Below, one piece after another: positions 10,071 to 19,610 of a stretch of DNA of 64,000 bases; position 1 is the stretch's first letter, and every line of letters starts with the position of its first letter. The stretch is from positions 149,640-213,639 of the forward strand of contig NZ_SJPT01000010.1 in assembly GCF_007860095.1 (NCBI RefSeq), in the 5' to 3' direction. This stretch comes from Novipirellula galeiformis. GTDB taxonomy: Bacteria; Planctomycetota; Planctomycetia; Pirellulales; Pirellulaceae. The translations under genes were made by a program, and so were the position numbers. The notes beneath the pieces are model-generated. The model saw nothing but the letters and a program-made list of their open reading frames with translations, made no database searches and had not been told where the DNA came from.

Positions 10071-11558
10071 TCACTTGGGCTCCGATTGACGGATCAATCG
10101 GTGTGGCTGCGGTATCGTTCCCTCAGCGATCCGGCCGCGTTCGCGTTGTCCCGATCCACGACGTCCTTTGTCCCCCAATTCGCTTCTCCCGCGTTCGGCC
10201 AACTGCATCAATCGATCGACGACCTCAGGATGCTCCGCAGCAACGTTATGCTCGCTGGCGATATCGTCAACGACATTAAAGAGCAATGCCGATCGGGGTT
10301 GATTCGGTTTAAAGTGCGGATGCCCCGCCGCTTCAACCGGCAGGAACAACTTCCAAGGTCCGCTACGGACCGCTTGCAATTGGTCTTGGTGGTAATAGTA
10401 CAGCACTTCATAGGGCGACTTTGCGTCGTCGTGCCCGAACAACAGGGGGGCGATATTGTGGCCGTCGATCTTAGGACGGCTGGGAACCTCGCCACCGGCA
10501 AGTTGGGTGAACGTGGGCAACAGATCCATCGTGGTAGCGAGCTCGTCACAGACCGTTCCGGCAGGCACTTTGCCGGGTTGCCACACGATCGTGGGCACGC
10601 GAAAGGCGCCTTCGCTGGTCGTATAGCCACGGCCATGGAGCGGTCGATTGGAACCGCGACGAAGATCATTGGGGTCGCGATTGATTGGCGCGCCGTTGTC
10701 CGAGGTCCAAATCACAAACGTGTTTTCGGCGATCCCCAATTCCTGCAACTGATCGAGCATCACTCCCATCGACCAATCCAGTTCTTCGATGGAATCTCCC
10801 CACGGGCCGTTGGCGCTTTTGCCTTTGAATTCAGTGCTCGAAAACGGCGTCGAGGTGCTGCCGGGCATCGCTTGGGGAAAATACAGAAAAAAGGGCTCGT
10901 CTTTATGCGATGCAATCCATTGCATTGCCTGTTCGGTGTAACGCTTGGTCAAGCCATCACGATCACACGGAGCTTCGATCACCGTTTCGTTTTCCATCAA
11001 CGGCAGCGGTGGCCACTTCGATCCATCCTGCCAAACTCGCTCCGTCATATCGTCGGAGTAGGGGACGCCAAAGAACCAATCAAAGCCATGCCGCGTGGGT
11101 AAAAATTCAGGCTGATCCCCCAAATGCCACTTACCGACAATCGCCGTCGCATAGCCCTGGGCTTTTAACGATTCTGCGATCGTCGTTTCATCAGGATTTA
11201 AACCGTAGGGCGAGACCGGACGCAGCACTTGGCCGTCTCGAGGGTTCGTGTGCAAGCCGATCCGTTGCGAGTAACACCCTGTGATAATGCTCGCTCGCGA
11301 GGGAGTGCACACGCCAGCGGTGACACAGAAATGAGTGAACTTACGGCCTTCCTTTGCCATTCGATTGAGATTCGGGGTGCGATGCAGCGTCGACCCAAAC
11401 GGCTCGATGTCGCCGTACCCCAAGTTGTCACAGTAGATGATGATAAAGTTGGGCTTGCTTCCTTCATCCGCATGGCTGTGAGACAAATCAACCATCATCG
11501 TCGCGATGAAGAGGGCCAAAATGGCAAGATGGCAGTTAAGTGGGAGTAAGGCGTGCAT
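10071..11558 (-). CDS. Sulfatase (arylsulfatase A-like), exported
   Basis: A 495-residue sulfatase. Residues 10-30 form a signal peptide, so it acts outside the cytoplasm on sulfate esters, in planctomycetes usually of algal polysaccharides. The catalytic motif CTPSRAS starts at C84, which a sulfatase-modifying enzyme would convert to formylglycine. The first metal site reads CDNLGYGD rather than the usual DDLGYGD, so the second Asp of the pair is Asn. Other conserved parts are GKWHLG, WTSDNGAP and the late GPWKLF strand. No sulfatase-maturation gene lies nearby. It converges with the upstream symporter gene across a repeat. Confidence 0.93.
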   Translation of the reverse strand: MHALLPLNCHLAILALFIATMMVDLSHSHADEGSKPNFIIIYCDNLGYGDIEPFGSTLHRTPNLNRMAKEGRKFTHFCVTAGVCTPSRASIITGCYSQRIGLHTNPRDGQVLRPVSPYGLNPDETTIAESLKAQGYATAIVGKWHLGDQPEFLPTRHGFDWFFGVPYSDDMTERVWQDGSKWPPLPLMENETVIEAPCDRDGLTKRYTEQAMQWIASHKDEPFFLYFPQAMPGSTSTPFSSTEFKGKSANGPWGDSIEELDWSMGVMLDQLQELGIAENTFVIWTSDNGAPINRDPNDLRRGSNRPLHGRGYTTSEGAFRVPTIVWQPGKVPAGTVCDELATTMDLLPTFTQLAGGEVPSRPKIDGHNIAPLLFGHDDAKSPYEVLYYYHQDQLQAVRSGPWKLFLPVEAAGHPHFKPNQPRSALLFNVVDDIASEHNVAAEHPEVVDRLMQLAERGRSELGDKGRRGSGQRERGRIAEGTIPQPHRLIRQSEPK

Positions 11559-11788
11559 GAGCCGGTGTCACCTGCGCTGGGTGGTGGGGTGGGCGAGGAA
11601 AATGATTGTAAATCAGTTTAACCCAAGTGACCGTGCCGTTGGTGTCGTTGATCGACGCAGGCTTGAGTCACGGTCCGAGATCCCGTGCTACGGGCTCCCT
11701 TCCTGCGGGCTATGTTTCGATGGGCTCCCTTCCTACGGGCTCACTTCCTATAGACGTCCTTCCCGTTACCACCGTGCGTGCTCCAGGC

Positions 11789-13384
11789 TCACCCCTTGCA
11801 GGGGGCAAAATGTTCAACGATTTTGCGTGCCGCGCGTAAACCATCGACTGCGGCGGTGACAATTCCACCGGCATACCCCGCCCCTTCCCCAACCGGATAA
11901 ACACCAGGCATCGCCGGAATTTGAAACGACTCACGATCACGATCGATTCGGACCGGAGAACTGCCCCGCATCTCAGGCCCGACCAAAACCGCGTCGGGAA
12001 GGTACTTGCCTTTCCATTTTTCATTCATCAACGGCAACCCGGCGTGGATCGCTTTGGCAATCACCGGAGGCAGAACTTCGTTCAAGTTCCGCGGAACGGC
12101 ACCTCGTTGATACGAGGACGGAACGACATCCTTGCTCGAAGGCGTGCGATTGGCCAGAAAATCATGGGCGCGTTGCACCGGAGCCTGATAGTCGGCACCG
12201 GCGAGTTGAAAGGCGATGGCTTCGTATTTTCGCTGGACCTCGACGCCCGCCAGCGGATGGTCGCTGCCGAATTGATCCGGATCCAACGTGACCACCAAAC
12301 CGCTGTTTGCAAAGGGTGTGTCATGCCGCGAATTGCTCATCCCGTTAGAGCAATACATGTTCGGCTCCGAAACACTCGGGATCACGATTCCCCCAGCACA
12401 CATACAAAACGTGAACAGATCGCGTTCTCCTTTGGCAACCAACGTATAGTCGGCCGCGCCGAGTTGCTCGAGGTACTCAGGGCGGCCGTACTTATGCTCG
12501 TTAATCAGTGCTTGCGGTTGCTCGATACGAAGCCCAAGTTGGAACGCTTTCGCTTGCAGCGGACACCCCGCCTCGAGCAACATGTGGTAGGTGTCGCGCG
12601 CGCTATGCCCCATCGCCAGCAACACATGCGAGGTCGGGATCGAACCGGTGGAGGTCGACAATCCCGTCAGTCGTCCCTCGCTGAATGTCAGCCCATCAAA
12701 ACGACAACCGAAGCGGTACTCGCCACCCAACGCTTCAATCTTTCGCCGAAAGTTGCGACAGATCATCGGCAGTTTGTTGCTGCCAAGATGGGGACGATGT
12801 TCATACATCAAGGACGGACGACCGCCGCAATCGACGAAACTCTGCAACACCCAATCAACGTCGGGCCCAGTGATACGGCAAGTCAGTTTTCCGTCACTGA
12901 AGCACCCCGCGCCTCCTTCGCCAAATAGATAGTTGTTCTCCTGATCGAGTTCGCCGCCCCGATCAAACTTGCGAATCGCAGGCACACGCTCTTTGACCGC
13001 CAGCCCGCGTTCCAAAATAATCGGCCGGTACCCTTTCAATGCCAAGTAGTATCCGGCCAATAATCCGGCGGGACCGGAACCGACGATCACCGGTCGCTGT
13101 GGCAACTCCTCCTTGCCTGGATCAGGATCAAAGAACGGCTTCGGCTGGTACGGTTCTACACGAACATCAAGCGAACGTCTCGTCTTCACGTCATCCGGGA
13201 CGTCCACCACCAACGAATAGACGAATTGCAGACTTTCGCGTTGGCGAGCATCGAGACTCTTCCGCAAAATCCGGAGCGAGCGAAATTGATCCTCGTTGAT
13301 CCCCACCGCGGCTGCGGCTCGTGAGGCTAGATCGGTCTCAGGCGATTCGACGCGTGTGCGAAGATTGGTGATTCGCAGCATCAT
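11789..13384 (-). CDS. FAD-dependent dehydrogenase, COG2509 type
   Basis: A 531-residue flavoprotein of the COG2509 family of uncharacterised FAD-dependent dehydrogenases. An N-terminal domain of about 95 residues (MMLRITNLRTRVE onward) precedes the dinucleotide-binding motif VGSGPAGLLAGYYL. The diagnostic GEGGAGCFSDGKLTCR follows. A C-terminal GEGAGYAGGIVTAAVDGL closes the FAD site. These proteins are cytoplasmic and their substrate is not established. The frame is open to 13609, but residues before the tandem ATGs at 13384 and 13381 do not match the family, so I start there. Confidence 0.85.
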   Translation of the reverse strand: MMLRITNLRTRVESPETDLASRAAAAVGINEDQFRSLRILRKSLDARQRESLQFVYSLVVDVPDDVKTRRSLDVRVEPYQPKPFFDPDPGKEELPQRPVIVGSGPAGLLAGYYLALKGYRPIILERGLAVKERVPAIRKFDRGGELDQENNYLFGEGGAGCFSDGKLTCRITGPDVDWVLQSFVDCGGRPSLMYEHRPHLGSNKLPMICRNFRRKIEALGGEYRFGCRFDGLTFSEGRLTGLSTSTGSIPTSHVLLAMGHSARDTYHMLLEAGCPLQAKAFQLGLRIEQPQALINEHKYGRPEYLEQLGAADYTLVAKGERDLFTFCMCAGGIVIPSVSEPNMYCSNGMSNSRHDTPFANSGLVVTLDPDQFGSDHPLAGVEVQRKYEAIAFQLAGADYQAPVQRAHDFLANRTPSSKDVVPSSYQRGAVPRNLNEVLPPVIAKAIHAGLPLMNEKWKGKYLPDAVLVGPEMRGSSPVRIDRDRESFQIPAMPGVYPVGEGAGYAGGIVTAAVDGLRAARKIVEHFAPCKG

Positions 13385-13908
13385 TGGCGTTGGCTTTCGA
13401 GTGGGGGGGAGGAGACTTGCTCGATGATGATCCGTCAAAGTAAATCTGGCATCGATATGGACGAGATGGAGGGCACTCCCCGCGCTCGCTGCTAGGAGTG
13501 ATATTTGACTCAAACCGAACGGATTTGAATACCGCAGAAGCCAAAAAGGGGGCACGCGGCCATCCTGGGCGAGACCGCTGCGAAGGATTGGCCGGTGGGA
13601 AGCGGCCAATCATCCCACATCAATTTTTAATAGGCTCTCGCCTGGACGGTGGAAAAGTTGGGGTTTCGGTTTTTTGGGTTTTCGCAATTTTCATCCCGAC
13701 GGGATGACAGACCGTAGCCGGTGGTTTGAGCGCAGCGAACACCACCGCAAAGCCAACGGTTCGGATGCCGGGGATGTCGCTACGCTTATCCCCGGCTATT
13801 CTCTTAGCCCCCCTTCGGGATGAAGCCAAAGCCGTCAGCACGAAGATCGCGGACCAAAAATGCCTTCACGAAATGCGCTGTCCATACCAAGGTTTTAGCA
13901 GCCCAGCT
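13385..13908. other. Intergenic with palindromic repeats
   Basis: There is no gene. It contains a 15-nt palindrome (CATCCCGACGGGATG, 13691-13705). A G/C-rich block at about 13710-13825 contains GCCGGTGGT, ACCACCG and CCCCGGCTA, plus GCCCCCCTTCGGGATG at 13809-13824. It resembles a decayed interspersed repeat. Confidence 0.45.
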
Positions 13909-14766
13909 CTAGCTCAGCGGCGCCGCTTGTTGGCGGCGAATCTCGTACAGCAGAATTCCCGCCGCGACCGCCGCATTCAACGACGTCACTTTGCCCTGCA
14001 TCGGAATGCAGACGCGTTGGTCGCAAAGCGCCAATAGCTCAGGTTGAATCCCGGTCGCTTCGCTGCCAATCACCAGCGCGGTCGCGCCACGGAGCTGTGA
14101 ATCCCAGACACTTGTTTTCGTATTGGAATCGGCAGCAATCAATTGCATTCCTTGATCTTTCACGAACTGGGCGGTGCCGAGCAAGTCGTCCACCTGGACG
14201 ATCGGAATATGGTTCACAGCACCCGAAGAGGAACGGGCGACATGCGGGGTCACCTCCGCTTGGCTTCGATTGCCGACAATCACCGCCACCACGTTGGCAC
14301 CATCACAACAGCGCAGAATGGCTCCGAAATTAAAGGTGTCCTGCAAACGATCACAGATCACGACCAACGGGGGTGACGTGGCGACTTCGGCGGGCGGCGA
14401 TGCGTCGCTGGCGTGACCGACCAAAGCTTGGCGAAGGACCGGCGTAAAGGATTCCAAGGTTTGATAGGGGAACCCGCCCAATCGCACTACCAATCCTTGG
14501 TGCTCACTCGAACGTGACAGTTGCTCAAGTCGAGCATTGTCGACGATTTCCAGCGGAATTCCTGCAGCTTGCTTGGCAAGCAACAAGTCCGAGAATTGAT
14601 CAAACGCCTTTTGATTTGCGTAAATCTCATTGACCGGCCATGTCCCCGTGACCAGCGTTTCGGTGACGGCATGATGCCCCCACAACCAACCGCGTTGATG
14701 ATTTCCGCTGTAGTTGCCCTTCGACTTCTTCGCTTTCCTGTTCTTCTTGCGTGTCGGTTCAACCAT
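13909..14766 (-). CDS. rlmB: SpoU/TrmH-type RNA 2'-O-methyltransferase
   Basis: A 285-residue SPOUT-class methylase of the RlmB/TrmH group, which methylates a ribose 2'-hydroxyl in rRNA or tRNA using SAM. A basic start (EPTRKKNRKAKKSKG) leads into the substrate-binding domain (GHHAVTETL). The three SPOUT motifs then follow: NFGAILRCCDG, LVIGSEATGIQPEL and VTSLNAAVAAGILLYE, the last forming the trefoil-knot SAM site. The length and domain order fit RlmB, which modifies G2251 of 23S rRNA, but other members look alike, so the symbol is tentative. ATG 14766 is chosen over the longer frame. Confidence 0.8.
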   Translation of the reverse strand: MVEPTRKKNRKAKKSKGNYSGNHQRGWLWGHHAVTETLVTGTWPVNEIYANQKAFDQFSDLLLAKQAAGIPLEIVDNARLEQLSRSSEHQGLVVRLGGFPYQTLESFTPVLRQALVGHASDASPPAEVATSPPLVVICDRLQDTFNFGAILRCCDGANVVAVIVGNRSQAEVTPHVARSSSGAVNHIPIVQVDDLLGTAQFVKDQGMQLIAADSNTKTSVWDSQLRGATALVIGSEATGIQPELLALCDQRVCIPMQGKVTSLNAAVAAGILLYEIRRQQAAPLS

Positions 14767-14821
14767 GGGGCAATGTTTTTCCGCAGCCTGCGGCGGTTCC
14801 GTGATCAGGGGGGGGCGTAGC

Positions 14822-14947
14822 TTTTGAAGTTGCGTGTTTTTCACAATACGAAGCGTGAGCGAGGGAATCTCGATCTTGACTCGGTCCCTCGCAGACGTTT
14901 CGGATTATGATTCTCCGGGAAAAACGATTATAGCGCCACTTCAAAAG
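14822..14947. repeat. Dispersed palindromic repeat, copy 2
   Basis: Inner arms 14841-14866 and 14885-14910 are imperfect inverted copies around GAGCGAGGGA / TCCCTCGC. Outer arms are TTTTGAAGTTGCG at the left and CGCCACTTCAAAAG at the right. Same family as 9945, 22697 and 26685, slightly more diverged. The remainder of 14767-15125 has no gene. Confidence 0.8.
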
Positions 14948-15125
14948 ACGTAGCAACGGTCCACAAAACACCGCGTGAGCTTCCTGAGTAGGAAAACATC
15001 GCGGTGTGGGACCGCGAATTGTAACCTAACTCCGAAAGCTCACAAAGGAGCGACACACACCACCGAACCGAGGCCATTTTGGTTGACGTGACGGACGCTG
15101 ATGCTGCTACGCGGATGCCATTCGG

Positions 15126-15995
15126 CTAGCTCACCAACTCTTCCCAACGAACGCGATTCTCTTTCATCGCTTGAACCAAGTCCTTAGGAACGGCGCCTTC
15201 CTCGACCAACGTCCACCCGGTAAAGCTTTCTGCGTCGGTCGCCTTCAACATCGGAAACAACTCGGTCCAAGGATACTTGTTGTTGCGAAGGTCGTGGATG
15301 TGAACCGTCCCCATTCGATCCTTCAACAAGTTGTAGTTGTGCTTGAGTCCCTCACCATTCATGTCCGCCGGGTTACAATTCCAGCAAACCGCGACGTTCG
15401 GGTGGTCGGCGATGTCCATGATCGTCTTCATGTGATGGATCTCCGACGTCCCTCGACCGTGCACTTCGACTCGGATTTGCACGCCGTAGTCGGCGGCATA
15501 ACGACCGACCTCATTGAGCGATTTGCCGATCTGCTCGAGCGTTTGCTCGACGGGACGTCCCGCGGGCAATCCATTGGGCCGCACCTTCACGCCGCTGCCG
15601 CCGACATCCTTACACAGTTTCACAAACTGTTGAGTTTCTTCGATATTCTTCTTCAGCACCGCGGGGTCAATCGCGTGATACTCACACGCGCTGCCAAGTC
15701 CGACGACGGCCACGTTGCTGTCTGCGAATTGTTTGCGAACGTGATCGCGTTGTTTCGCATCCAACGTGATTTCGACGCCGTGCTTGTGAGTGCTACGTAA
15801 TTCAACGCCGCTGAAATTGGACGCTTCGCAATTCTTAATGAGGGTCGGTACATCCCAATCCTTGCCCCAATTGTAAGTAACCAGACCGAGTTGAAGTGGA
15901 TTCTTGGCAGCTTCGGCAGCCCCGAGGCGCGGTGCCGAGAGTGCGGCAAGGCCGACAGCGGAATGGGCGAGAAATTGACGACGATCGAGTGACAT
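15126..15995 (-). CDS. Sugar isomerase/epimerase-like TIM barrel, Tat-exported
   Basis: A 289-residue protein of the xylose-isomerase-like TIM-barrel superfamily (AP endonuclease 2 fold). It begins with a Tat signal (LDRRQFLAHSAVGLAALSA). The barrel shows VELRSTHKHG, EVHGRGTSEIHH and HIHDLRNNKYPW, which carry the Glu and His residues expected to bind a divalent metal. Planctomycetes have many such exported members, whose substrates are unproven and are presumed to be sugars or sugar acids. I chose ATG 15995 because it opens the Tat signal; the frame continues to 16091. The neighbouring NHL protein is also exported. Confidence 0.82.
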   Translation of the reverse strand: MSLDRRQFLAHSAVGLAALSAPRLGAAEAAKNPLQLGLVTYNWGKDWDVPTLIKNCEASNFSGVELRSTHKHGVEITLDAKQRDHVRKQFADSNVAVVGLGSACEYHAIDPAVLKKNIEETQQFVKLCKDVGGSGVKVRPNGLPAGRPVEQTLEQIGKSLNEVGRYAADYGVQIRVEVHGRGTSEIHHMKTIMDIADHPNVAVCWNCNPADMNGEGLKHNYNLLKDRMGTVHIHDLRNNKYPWTELFPMLKATDAESFTGWTLVEEGAVPKDLVQAMKENRVRWEELVS

Positions 15996-16300
15996 CTTGG
16001 ATTCCTTTATGAAGGTGACCCATCGCGACGATTCCCAGCGAATAGGAGCGGGAATCTGGCCAGCGATAAGGAAGGGGGGACAGGTGAACAAACACTCGCC
16101 TGGGGGCGAATTTTCGGTGGGTGGGGTTATCCGGAGCCGTAGCTCGGCGTCACAGTATAACCACGCGGCGTGCCGGCGTGGAGAAAACTTGACTTAACAA
16201 TCCACTGGAGACTCGCGAGCTCAACGACGCTCCGTCCAACGACTCCCAATCGTGATGAAAATCGAAGGACAACGATTCACGCTTCGAGCGACCAAGCATG

Positions 16301-17335
16301 CTATTTCTGTAGCACCAACTTTTGAGCTCGCTTGCCAATGATGTCCCCGACATAAATGTTTCCATGCGAATCGAGCGCCAAACCGTGCAACCAATTCACA
16401 TCACCCGGCTGCTCTTTGCCATCTTCGCCCTTCGGGATCGTCCATAATTGAAGCACTTTTCCCTTGGTATTGAATTTCATCAGCACTTGGTCTTTCGGCG
16501 GGCAACTCAGCGGCGCACCGGGGTAGTCGGGATCATTCCTCCACTGCATCGGTGACGCGCCGCAAACCCAAATGTGATCCTCTGCGGTAACACAGAAACC
16601 CCAGGGCACGATCACGTTGTCCCAACTATCCAACAACGTGCCTTGTTGATCATAAATCATCACGCGGGCATTGTTTCGGTCCGCGACGTACAACCGTCCT
16701 GCCGAGTCGATCGCCATCGCGTGAGGCAACGAAAACTGTTCCGGTCCCGTCCCCAAACTGCCCCAAGCCTTGACGAAATTTCCTTTGCCATCGTAGTGGA
16801 CGACGCGATTGTTGCCGTAGCCGTCCGAGACAAACACGTCGCCGTTGGCCGCGATCGCCATATCGGTGGGTTTGTCGAGATGCGTATTGTCTTCCCCCGA
16901 CACGCCTGGGGTCCCAATCGTCAACAACACCTTGCCCTCGGGACTGAATTTCCGAATCACATGCAAACCAATATCGGCAACCCAGATGTTCCCTTCGTCA
17001 TCAATCTTCAAATGATGAGCCGTCTCGATCGTATCATCGCCCCATGAACGCACGAGCTTTCCGTCCGTCGTATAGACCTGGATCGGAGGCTTCGAACGCG
17101 TGAACACATACACATGGTCATGCTTGTCAACCGCGACGGCCGGAACGGCTTCCCAAATGAAATCGTCGGGTTTCTGTGGCCACGTCGGATCGACACGATA
17201 CCAAGGGGCAACATTGACGCGTGGGTAATCGGGCGATTTCCCCTTGTCAGGCTCCGCAGCATGCGACGGATCCGAAAACGTAGTCGTAGTGCAGAGCGCA
17301 ACGGCACAAGCAAGCAACGGCAGGTGGCGTGTCAT
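16301..17335 (-). CDS. NHL-repeat six-bladed propeller protein, secreted
   Basis: A 344-residue protein with a cleavable signal peptide (LPLLACAVALCTTT, ending near SHAAEP). Repeated NHL blades follow, each with the LxVADxxNxRVxxY pattern: GNIWVADIGLHVIRKF, GDVFVSDGYGNNRVVHY, GRLYVADRNNARVMIYD and GNIYVGDIIGKRAQKL. The arrangement resembles the lyase domain of peptidylglycine alpha-amidating monooxygenase, but the catalytic residues cannot be confirmed by eye. It is likely periplasmic or secreted, with an unknown role. ATG 17335 opens the signal peptide; the frame starts slightly upstream. Confidence 0.82.
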   Translation of the reverse strand: MTRHLPLLACAVALCTTTTFSDPSHAAEPDKGKSPDYPRVNVAPWYRVDPTWPQKPDDFIWEAVPAVAVDKHDHVYVFTRSKPPIQVYTTDGKLVRSWGDDTIETAHHLKIDDEGNIWVADIGLHVIRKFSPEGKVLLTIGTPGVSGEDNTHLDKPTDMAIAANGDVFVSDGYGNNRVVHYDGKGNFVKAWGSLGTGPEQFSLPHAMAIDSAGRLYVADRNNARVMIYDQQGTLLDSWDNVIVPWGFCVTAEDHIWVCGASPMQWRNDPDYPGAPLSCPPKDQVLMKFNTKGKVLQLWTIPKGEDGKEQPGDVNWLHGLALDSHGNIYVGDIIGKRAQKLVLQK

Positions 17336-17457
17336 ATATCTAGGTTCTCTCAAAAGATGACGGGGCAGTGGTCTAGATAATCTAGTCGATGCACAAGCAC
17401 GCGTGGGGTCGCGCTGGGCCCCATTGGAGAACGAGTGGTTTTAAAAACGCGGGCTCG

Positions 17458-18855
17458 TTAAACCAAACCGGTCGCTTCATAGAGCGCAATCACGACGAAC
17501 ACAGCCAATGTCTTGATCATTGTAATTGCAAAGATGTCGCCATACGCTTGGCGATGCGTCAGCCCAGTGACGGCCAACAACGTAATGACGGCACCATTGT
17601 GAGGCAGCGTGTCCATCCCACCGCTGGCCATCGACGCCACACGATGCAGCACCTCCATCGGGATTCCCGCCGCCTGGGCGTTTTCAATGAACGATTCCGA
17701 CATCGCTGCCAAGGCGATGCTCAAGCCGCCCGAAGCGGATCCAGTGACGCCCGCCAGTGCGGTCACGGTGACCGCTTCGTTGACCAACGGGTTCGGGATG
17801 GACTTCATTGCATTGGAAACGATTAGAAAGCCGGGCAACGCCGCGATCACCGCACCAAATCCATACTCGGACGCCGTGTTAGTGGCGGCCAACATCGCGC
17901 CCGAGATCGCCGGCTTCGTGCCTTCGGAAAGCTTGTCACGCACCTGTCGCCAAGCGAGCAACAACACCGATAAGATCCCGATCAACAACGCGGCTTCGAT
18001 CGACCAAATCGCTGAAATCTTCGCGACCTCTTGTTGGATCGGTTCCGCCGAACCTACCACCGAGGGCAAAAAGGAGTGGTGTTCGTCGTACAGACGAGGG
18101 ATCACGCCGGTGAGAATTTTGTTTGTCGCCGCAACCAGGATCAAGGGCAGGATCGCGATCCAAGCGGCCGGTAGGGTATCGTGATGAAACGGCTCAGGTT
18201 CATTGAGCAGCTTGTCTCCGTAACCTTCGCCTTGGGCGGCAGCCCGGCGGCAACGTGATTGCAGATAGAGCAGGCCAACGACACACACAAACAAACTGCC
18301 CGCAATGCCCAACCACGGTGCGGCGTAAATATTGGTTTTGAAAAACGCAGCGGGAATCACATTCTGGATCTGCGGCGTTCCCGGCATTGCGTCCATCGTG
18401 AAGCTAAACGCCCCCAACGCAATCGTGGCAGGCATCAATCGCTTGGGGATTCCACTTTGACGGAACAATTCGGCAGCAAAGGGATAAACCGCGAACACCG
18501 CCACGAACAACGACACACCGCCGTACGTCAATAACGCGCTGACGACAACGATGCTCAACACCGAACGGCGAGGTCCCAACAAAACGATGATCGACGACGC
18601 GATCGACTTGGCAAACCCCGATAACTCCATCGTTTTGCCAAACACAGCGCCCAACAGGAAGATCGGAAAATAGAGTTTTAAAAACCCGGCCATCTTTTCC
18701 ATGAATAGCCCCGTGAACATCGGCGCGACCTCCGCCGGGTCGGTCAAAAACACCGCCCCCATCGCTGCCACCGGTGCAAACAAGATCACGCTAAAACCGC
18801 GATAGGCCGCCAGCATCAAAAACCCAAGCGCCGCCAAGATGATCAATAAACTCAT
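17458..18855 (-). CDS. GntP-family permease, probably for 3-hydroxybutyrate
   Basis: A 465-residue inner-membrane transporter with about twelve hydrophobic segments. GntP-family marks include LTYGGVSLFVAVFAVYPFA, SFTMDAMPGTPQIQN and GGMDTLPHNGAVITLL. GntP proteins are proton symporters of gluconate and related hydroxy acids. Its start codon overlaps the stop of 3-hydroxybutyrate dehydrogenase by four bases, and it is the last gene of a four-gene operon for ketone-body breakdown. I therefore infer 3-hydroxybutyrate or acetoacetate as substrate. This assignment comes from context, not from sequence. Confidence 0.85.
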   Translation of the reverse strand: MSLLIILAALGFLMLAAYRGFSVILFAPVAAMGAVFLTDPAEVAPMFTGLFMEKMAGFLKLYFPIFLLGAVFGKTMELSGFAKSIASSIIVLLGPRRSVLSIVVVSALLTYGGVSLFVAVFAVYPFAAELFRQSGIPKRLMPATIALGAFSFTMDAMPGTPQIQNVIPAAFFKTNIYAAPWLGIAGSLFVCVVGLLYLQSRCRRAAAQGEGYGDKLLNEPEPFHHDTLPAAWIAILPLILVAATNKILTGVIPRLYDEHHSFLPSVVGSAEPIQQEVAKISAIWSIEAALLIGILSVLLLAWRQVRDKLSEGTKPAISGAMLAATNTASEYGFGAVIAALPGFLIVSNAMKSIPNPLVNEAVTVTALAGVTGSASGGLSIALAAMSESFIENAQAAGIPMEVLHRVASMASGGMDTLPHNGAVITLLAVTGLTHRQAYGDIFAITMIKTLAVFVVIALYEATGLV

Positions 18856-19610
18856 TGCGCCGTCCAGCCTCCGTCAATGGTGATCGCTTGCCCGGTCACA
18901 TTCCGCGCCAACGGACTGATCAGATAGCCAACGGCCCCCGCAACCTCTTCACAGCTAATGAAGGCCTTTTTCGGCATCGGAGCAAGCATCACATCGTCGA
19001 TCACTTGTTGTTCGGAAATACCTCGAGCGCGAGCTTGATCGCCGATTTGAGCGTCGACCAACGGGGTGCGAATGTAGGCGGGACAGATCACGTTGCTGGT
19101 GATGTCGGTGCCGGCCGTCTCTAACGCCAGCACCTTAGAAAATCCAATCAACGAGTGTTTCGCAGCGGTGTAGGCCGACTTGTAAGGCGACGCAACGAGC
19201 GAATGAATCGAGCCGATATGAATGATGCGGCCAAATCCCGACGCGCGCATACCGGGCAGCGCCGCGCGTGTCATTAGAAATGTGCCTTTGACCATCACAT
19301 CGATCAATAAATCCCACTTCGCGACTGGAAACTCATCCAAGGGAGCGACGTGCTGTAACCCCGCATTGTTGATCAAAACCCCAACGGGGCCGTGTTCATC
19401 GAGCAATCGTTGAGCGTCGGCTTCGGAAGTCACATCCAAGCGGTGCGCCGTTGCTGTTCCCCCCGCGGCAACGATCTCCCCCGCGACGCTCTGGGCACGC
19501 GTCTCGTCGACATCCGTGACCAATATCGTGTGTCCTTGTTGCGCTAGTGAAATCCCCAAGCTGCGCCCCAAGCCGCTGCCCGCGCCGGTGATTAGGATCG
19601 TCTGATTCAT
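18852..19610 (-). CDS. bdhA: 3-hydroxybutyrate dehydrogenase
   Basis: A 252-residue short-chain dehydrogenase that oxidises 3-hydroxybutyrate to acetoacetate with NAD+. The cofactor motif GAGSGLG is at residues 9-15 and NNAG at 81-84. The catalytic Ser134 is followed by Y147 and K151 (YTAAKH). The stretch HIGSIHSLVASPYKSAY and the late GWTAQ end are characteristic of bacterial BDH rather than of generic SDRs. It overlaps its neighbours by four bases at both ends (ATGA), which implies translational coupling. The neighbouring ligase and thiolase would take acetoacetate on to acetyl-CoA. Confidence 0.92.
   Translation of the reverse strand: MNQTILITGAGSGLGRSLGISLAQQGHTILVTDVDETRAQSVAGEIVAAGGTATAHRLDVTSEADAQRLLDEHGPVGVLINNAGLQHVAPLDEFPVAKWDLLIDVMVKGTFLMTRAALPGMRASGFGRIIHIGSIHSLVASPYKSAYTAAKHSLIGFSKVLALETAGTDITSNVICPAYIRTPLVDAQIGDQARARGISEQQVIDDVMLAPMPKKAFISCEEVAGAVGYLISPLARNVTGQAITIDGGWTAQ

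Noticed and set aside
10086..11102. 338-codon plus-strand frame across the sulfatase
   Set aside because: It is antisense to a clear sulfatase and shows no domain.
11690..11765. GGGCTCCCTTCCT-like short repeats after the flavoprotein gene
   Set aside because: Three imperfect short copies in a G/C-rich stretch; too degenerate to call an element.
11921..12928. 335-codon plus-strand frame across the flavoprotein
   Set aside because: It is antisense to the COG2509-type gene and its composition is that of a shadow frame.
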